The notes beneath the pieces are model-generated. The model was given only the letters and a program-made list of their open reading frames with translations, ran no database searches and was not told the DNA's origin. From Notolepis coatsorum (taxonomy: Eukaryota > Chordata > Actinopteri > Aulopiformes > Paralepididae), in contig OZ020589.1 of assembly GCA_963971535.1 (NCBI GenBank), forward strand, positions 91,370,136-91,434,135: DNA of 64,000 nucleotides, given 5' to 3'. Both the position numbers and the translations under genes were made by a program. Positions 59,163-64,000 of the stretch are shown here, piece by piece. Within the stretch, counting starts at the first letter, position 1. The number at the start of each line of letters is the position of its first letter.

Positions 59163-60540
59163 ATGCCACCGTGCATATGGTGTGAGAGGAATGGTTCTTG
59201 AATGGTTGAGTAGTTATCTCCACAATAGGCAACAATATGTGCAGTTGGCAGATGTCAAATCTGAGCTCATGAAGATTGAATGTGGGGTACCGCAAGGTTC
59301 GGTTTTGGGGCCCAAACTCTTTCTTTTATATATTAATGATATTTGTGATGTTTCAAAACTATTACAGTTTGTCTTGTTTGCTGATGATACAAATTTTTTT
59401 TGTTCTGGAAATAATTTAAAGGAACTAGCTGAATATATTGTGTATGAAATGACAAAGCTAAAGAAATGGTTTGATGTAAATAAGCCATCACTGAATCTGA
59501 AAAAAACTAAATTTATGATTTTTGGCAATCGAAAACTAGATGAAAATATAGTACTGACCATAGATGGAGCTGATATAGAGAGAGTTAATGAATTTCGTTT
59601 TCTTGGTGTGATTATGGATGATAAATTAACATGGAAATCGCACATAGCACACGTTAAAAAAAAAAGATGTCCAAGAGTATTTTTGTTATGAATAAAGTAA
59701 AGGATGTGTTAGAGTATGAGGCAATGAGAACACTCTACTGCTCACTCATCTCACCTTATATCAGTTATTGTGTTGAAGTATGGGGGAATACTTACGGGAC
59801 AAATATAAAACCATTATATATACTACAGAAGAGGGCTGTACGAATCACACATAAAGTGAGTTATCGAGAACACACAAATATATTATTTATTAAATCTAGA
59901 ATAATTAAACTTGAAGACATGGTTAAGTTTCAAACAATGTTAATTATGTTTAGGGCAAGAAATAATACACTGCCAGAAAAACTACAAAATCTTTTTCATT
60001 TAGAAAGTGAGTTTAGTAGGAGAAAATACAATTTTAAACATCAGTTTGCACGTACCACACTTAAACAGATGTGTCTTTCAGTTATTGGTGTAAAGTTATG
60101 GAATTCTCTCCATAGCGAGCTTAAGGGATGTAACAGTGTTTATCAATTCAAAAAAATGTATAAAAAAAAAATATTTAGTCAGTATGAAAATCAAAATGTG
60201 ATCTGAATAGTGAGATCTTTTCTTTTTTTTCTCTTCTCTTTCTTTTCTTCTTTATTCTTTATCATTATTATTATTATTATTTAAATTTTTCTTGTTTAAC
60301 TGTGGATTGTGTTTCTTTTATAATGGTATAAATGATTATTTGTGTAAATAAGGTTATACGCCGACCATTAAGAAAATACATGTTAGTTTAGGAATAAGGG
60401 GCAGGTAACTATAAGATTTATTCTTCTTCCTGCTCCTTTTGTCCATGGAATGGCTATTTATGATTTTTTTTTAATGAAGAAACTATGATTGTATTATTCC
60501 ATGTGGCAAATAAAAACTCTGAACTGAACTGAACTGAACA
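59163..60540 (+). mobile_element. L2-like LINE (second family), 5' truncated, inside a SINE
   Basis: The 3' end is aataaaaactctgaactgaa with further ctgaa units to 60540. It begins within the RT palm and so lacks the endonuclease and the first RT motifs. It differs from the (attg)n-tailed L2-like family at protein and tail level. A C(A/T)-rich 3' UTR spans 60207-60500. Confidence 0.88.
59182..60206 (+). pseudogene. L2-like LINE reverse transcriptase, C-terminal half, frameshifted
   Basis: The first frame (59182-59691) has GMVLEWLSSYLHNRQQYVQL, CGVPQGSVLGPKLFLLYIND (motif B) and FVLFADDTNFFCSG (motif C with Asp-Asp). It ends at an A run (59656-59665). The second frame (59667-60206) continues the thumb and C-terminal domain: LISPYISYCVEVWGNTY, LQKRAVRI, GVKLWNSL. 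One indel in the A run separates them. Motif A and the endonuclease are absent through 5' truncation. Confidence 0.9.
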
Positions 60541-60845
60541 AGCCGGCTGCAATGTGGACGAAGCCTTACATCACGTGTCCCCTCCGGTACTCGAGGAAGC
60601 AGCCGTCGCATCTTTTCACCTGCACAGCGCGATCTCTCAGCATCGGGGGTCTGCGTGGGAGAGACACGCCGCCCCCGTCGCTGTGCAGCGCTGCTGAATT
60701 AGCATATAAAGGAAACACTGAGAATGCATACTTTTACTTTTAGATACTTAAGTACATTCAATTGCAAATACTTCGCTACTTTTACTTAAGTAGAATTTGA
60801 ATGGAGTACGTTTACCTTTACCAGAGTACTCGTTTATCTGGGTAT

Positions 60846-61137
60846 TTGATGTTGGTGTCCTGCTCACAACAGAACGGTTAAGGTTGACGACCAGTGAAGT
60901 GACCCTTTAAGGTTAGGGGTCACTTTAAGGTCAGGATTAGGTTTATAACAACCTTTTAGGTAAAAATTATGAAGTTACAAATTTGCAGCTCGGCCACAAC
61001 AGGTGATGACTCCCTTCCAGATCCCTGCTAGACGTTGGGATCTAGACACCACCCTTGGTGAGTTTAGGAGATATCTTGAGGGATATATTGTTATTATTAA
61101 TATTATATTAAAACTAAACGTTTTCCCTTCCCTCTAG
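60846..61137. other. 3' end of the ZNF intron
   Basis: Contains imperfect repeats of aaggttaggggtcacttta and leads to the acceptor ttttcccttccctctag at 61137. A likely branch-point stretch (aaactaaac at 61111-61119) lies about 20 bp upstream of the acceptor. Confidence 0.5.
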
Positions 61138-62192
61138 ACCATCTGCAGCTTCTTGTCTATGAAGAGCAGCAGAGGAGCCTCAGTCAGGGCCAGGAGGACT
61201 CAGAGCCCCTACAGTTTAAAGAGGAACATGAGGAACTCTGGAGCAGTCAAGGAGGAGAGCAGCTGCAGGAGCTGGAGGAGGCTGATATCATAAAGTTACC
61301 ATTCACTCTTGTCCATGAGAGGAGGGGAAATGAAGAAGAATCTCAGTCCATAGAAACCCAACTTGAGGAAGATGGAGAGGGAGACCCTCTACCTGGCACC
61401 TCGACTGAACAGATGAAAACAGAACCTTGTGTAGAACCGGACAGCTACTTAGACCAAGCTAGTTATCTACCCAGCACCTCCACTGAACGGATTAAAACAG
61501 AACCTGAAGGAGAGGACTTCAGTAACTATGGCCAGTTCCTCTCTTCAGACTGTTATAGAACTGAGACTGAAGACTGTGATGTTTGGAAGGAGACTAGAGA
61601 ACCTCAGTCAGGTTCAAACAGATGGAGATCAAATAAGATGCAGAAAGTCAAAGGACAAAGCTTCCAGATATCTGTGGAATCACCCCCTGAACTTAAATCA
61701 CCTAATCAAACTGCAGCATCTCATTGTTGTAAAGTGTGTTCAAAATCTTTTTCTAATAAGCGTTCTTTAATGGCACACGTTAAATTCCATCCACGTAGTT
61801 GTGGTTTATGTGGCAAACATTTAGAACAGACCGAGAGCTTGAAACTTCACTTTAATGCTCACAGGAAATGTCAAGTTTGCGGTAAAGAATTTCCTTGTTT
61901 TAAGGGCCTGGAACGGCATGAAAGAATTCACACCGGGGAGAAGCCCTTCAGTTGCCCAGTTTGCGGAAAAGGACTTGGTCGGAATGAACAACTGCAGAAT
62001 CACATGAGAATTCATACCGGGGAGAAGCCGTTTGGTTGTCCAGTTTGTGGCAAACGATTTAATGAGAAAGGAACTGTGAAGATACACATGAGAATCCACA
62101 GTGGTGCTAAACCGTACAGCTGTGGCCTTTGTGGGAAAAGATTCCGTCACTCATCACGCATCGGTAAGCACAGGTGTCATACTGGAGAGTAG
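61138..62192 (+). CDS. C2H2 zinc-finger protein, exon 2
   Basis: The frame from 61140 gives HLQLLVYEEQQRSLSQGQED, EELWSSQGGEQLQELEEADI and IKLPFTL, the acidic region known after exon 1 in this fish family. Then TSTEQMKTEP and TSTERIKTEP form an internal repeat, followed by DVWKETREPQSGSNRW. Six C2H2 fingers cover about residues 253-405 of the joined 408-residue protein. Fingers 1-2 and 2-3 have short linkers; 3-4 and 4-5 use TGEKP; 5-6 uses SGAKP. Finger 6 has H-x2-H (HRCH) instead of H-x3-H, and the protein stops at HTGE, so the array may have lost fingers. An ATG at 61413 would give a finger-only protein of 259 residues if exon 1 is skipped. Likely a nuclear DNA-binding transcription factor; the target is unknown. 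Confidence 0.9.
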
Positions 62193-62368
62193 TCGTTACA
62201 ATACAGATATTATGTCCGAGATGGGAAGAGGAGAGTCAATTTCATCTGACTTTTGCACAAGTAACAGTAATGTTAAACTCACAATTGTATTGTTGTAAAC
62301 AGGACCTGCCCAACCTGTCTAAAAAAAAAGTAAAGATGTTTTGTTCTGCTTTGAGTTGGATTAACCTC
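62193..62368 (+). other. Probable 3' UTR start of the zinc-finger gene
   Basis: Follows the TAG at 62190-62192. No AATAAA is seen before the TTAA MITE at 62369, so the transcript end probably lies within or beyond that element. Confidence 0.4.
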
Positions 62369-63318
62369 TTAACACTTTGATCGCCATGGTTAAATTCATA
62401 ATTTACCATCCCTCGCCATCTCTATTCGTCTATGGAGAAGTTCCCCCTCTTTGCAGGACTATAACTTTTTAAATTGTATTGCTAAATTGACATTATTATG
62501 GCCCATTCAATGTCCTATATCTATTGTTCAGGGTGTAGCAACATTATACTTTTTCATTCACATATTCATACTAAAATACGGTCTAAAGTATAAGTATGTT
62601 TTTATCGTTTTCTGCAGCTTTCTCCAGAACTTGATTTATAGCCCTAAATGCATTATATTGATGATCAAATACAGTTTGGTAGGAATCTGCGAGATAAAAA
62701 TTTTCAACTGGATGTGCTTCTAGGAGTTACTACGTATGATCTGATGTTGACCGGATGGGCAGGGGGTCGTTTATAATTCCGTGGGCAACGTTATATCATT
62801 CATCTAGTGTGGGTGATATGATCATCAGAGCAGTTAGTAAAGAACACGTTGGAAAATAACTTCTTACCGTATCTTCCTCGCGCCGTTGGGCGATGAGCGT
62901 GGAGCAGAGATATTCCTATTATGGGATGTAGAAATACCCGATCCATTTCCAGGTTGTATAATAGTATATACGTCCAAATCATGTTGTTTGTCGAGTTATT
63001 TGCAACCGATCGACATCCATTGTGTCAAGATGGAGTCCTGCTAATGATAGCGAGTGCCCGGACGAAATATGGGTGAGCACCACTTCATCCACATGACTTC
63101 CTGTTGGGCGATCTGCCGATCGGCCACCAGATGGCGCTCTTGAACCGTTAGAGAGTTGAGTGGAGCTCAGCAGTATATCTCAGGTCCCCGGGGGAGAAAT
63201 ATGATTTCAATCACAGATTTTTGAAATATTGATATCAAAGACGTGTTACGGCGTCTTCGGCAGAATGAGAATGGCGGGGAATGACGAGTTTCGGCGTTTC
63301 CGGCGATTAAAGTGTTAA
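62369..63318. mobile_element. TTAA-flanked MITE, copy 2
   Basis: TTAA at 62369-62372 and 63315-63318 bounds ends CACTTTGATCGCC and GGCGATTAAAGTG. The ends resemble those of the 58012-58974 element while the interior differs. Length is 950 bp. No transposase. TTAA duplication suggests piggyBac or Kolobok. It interrupts the downstream region of the zinc-finger gene. Confidence 0.75.
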
Positions 63319-63798
63319 CAGGCACCCAGAAAAGTGGCAATTTTTTTACTTGAACTTGAGGACTGCTCCGACTGCATACCTTTTTTTGCAAAGCTTAGCT
63401 TTATACTTAAAGCACATGCATGAGCCTGGTCTCTTTTGAAAGATAACATTCTGAAGTTACTAATGCAAGAAAGGAAAATCACTTTTAGTGCAAATGAAAT
63501 CGAGTAACAGAGGTCTGAACTTGAGTTAAACTTGTGTACTCACATTTTTCTGTAGTGTTAAAAATGTAAATAGGTATACGCTTGAAAACACAGCGGATCC
63601 ATAGCCTGAAGTCTTATGTAGTACAGGTCCACATTTTATAAGAATCCGTTCAGAAATTATTCTTTGAGAGAGATCCGGGTAAACCGTGCGCCAAAAAAGA
63701 AAAAGGTTTCCAAAATCTATTTCCTTATGGCCATTCATTCTCAAGTGTGATTCACTTCTGGTTTTCACTCCTCAACTTTCACCTAGATCCCTTATCGC
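63319..63798. other. Unassigned flank
   Basis: No tandem structure, terminal repeat or convincing frame. Short minus frames cross it without motifs. Confidence 0.4.
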
Positions 63799-64000
63799 TA
63801 GGGCAGCACGATTAATCGATTTAAAATCGAAATCGCGATTTGGAATGATGCAATTATCAAATCGCAAAAAAAATCGGGTTTTAGATTGTGTGTTGTGTTG
63901 TGAAGTTTAGACTTCAGAGAGGGAGAGTAAAGTACAGAAAAAAAGGTACCGTTCGGTACCGGTATCGATTCCCAGGTAAAAAGAAACATTTTCAGGCTCG
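63799..64000. mobile_element. hAT-like element, same family as 47871-51622, left end
   Basis: Begins tagggcagcacgattaatcg, followed by alternating aatcg/cgatt blocks, and resembles the complement of the end at 51600-51622. The phrase gtaccgttcggtaccggtat at 63947-63966 looks like part of another common fish DNA element nested in it. It runs off the right edge. Confidence 0.55.

Larger units (their letters stand above)
59064..60690 (-). mobile_element. tRNA-derived SINE, copy 6, interrupted by a LINE
   Basis: The pieces are 59064-59162 (tail and 3' body) and 60541-60690 (inner body). On the plus strand, ggccatgcctccca joins at the break to aagccggctgcaatgtggac, as in SINE copy 4 (atgcctcccactagtcggct). 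The tRNA head is missing beyond about 60690. Confidence 0.85.
53093..60845. mobile_element. hAT-like composite with tacttttactc-rich ends
   Basis: The left end, cagtggtggaaagtaacaag followed by tactcaaatactgtactta, is a typical fish hAT-family end. The right arm at about 60724-60845 has the complementary-type blocks (tacttttagatacttaagta, gctacttttacttaag). The exact right terminus and an 8 bp duplication were not found, so the right end is eroded. Nearly 7.5 kb between the arms is later insertions. Confidence 0.5.
36314..61137 (+). other. 24.8 kb intron of the zinc-finger gene
   Basis: The donor is gtcggt at 36314 and the acceptor is ttttcccttccctctag at 61121-61137, with a good polypyrimidine tract. 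Both splice phases are 1. The intron contains at least fifteen mobile-element insertions, listed separately. No additional exon of the family type was recognised in it, though a small one could be missed. About 330 bp from 36314 to 36646 is unassigned. Confidence 0.75.

Noticed and set aside
59214..59645. 143-codon minus frame
   Set aside because: Exact shadow of the L2-like RT frame on the plus strand.

Overview
The window looks like nuclear DNA of a ray-finned, probably teleost, fish. The reasons are a two-exon C2H2 zinc-finger gene of a layout known from teleosts, the mixture of mobile elements (DIRS, BEL/Pao, chromodomain Gypsy, CR1/Rex1-like and L2-like LINEs, Penelope, hAT, Harbinger and tRNA-SINE), and a motif at 45604-45660 that is common in teleosts. 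Species cannot be read from the sequence. Almost everything apart from the zinc-finger gene is transposon or simple repeat. No true tRNA, rRNA, CRISPR array or prokaryote-type operon was seen.

Layout. 1-719: a 62-64 bp minisatellite and the end of a hAT-like element that cut into the reverse transcriptase of a minus-strand DIRS element (720-3260). 3261-23501: three tandem copies of a ~1.57 kb unit, each ending in a Harbinger-like MITE. The first MITE holds an L2-like LINE, which holds a BEL/Pao retrotransposon, whose 5' LTR holds a CR1/Rex1-like LINE; all four levels have recognisable joints. 23797-24282: a tRNA-SINE. 25095-33930: a decayed minus-strand chromodomain Gypsy with a second CR1/Rex1-like LINE inside its RT and a SINE in its 5' LTR. 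33931-35390: a second DIRS 5' fragment.

35391-62368 is the only host gene. Exon 1 (36142-36313) encodes the N-terminal helix typical of fish zinc-finger proteins. Exon 2 (61138-62192) encodes an acidic region and six C2H2 fingers. The reading phases match (1/1) and predict 408 residues. The ~24.8 kb intron is packed with nested elements: a 6.45 kb hAT-like composite carrying a 3.6 kb transposon with ~0.94 kb terminal inverted repeats and a transposase I cannot assign; L2 fragments; SINEs; a nested hAT stack at 47871-51622; a hAT remnant; a Penelope element with GIY-YIG ORF, inverted terminal arms and a hammerhead-like motif; a TTAA-flanked MITE; and an L2-like LINE inside a SINE. A 310 bp retroposon with a 13 bp duplication sits just upstream of the zinc-finger start codon.

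62369-64000: a second TTAA MITE and the start of another hAT copy. The BEL ORF (2069 codons, open throughout) and the two nearly identical CR1/Rex1-like copies indicate recent activity; most of the rest is fossil.
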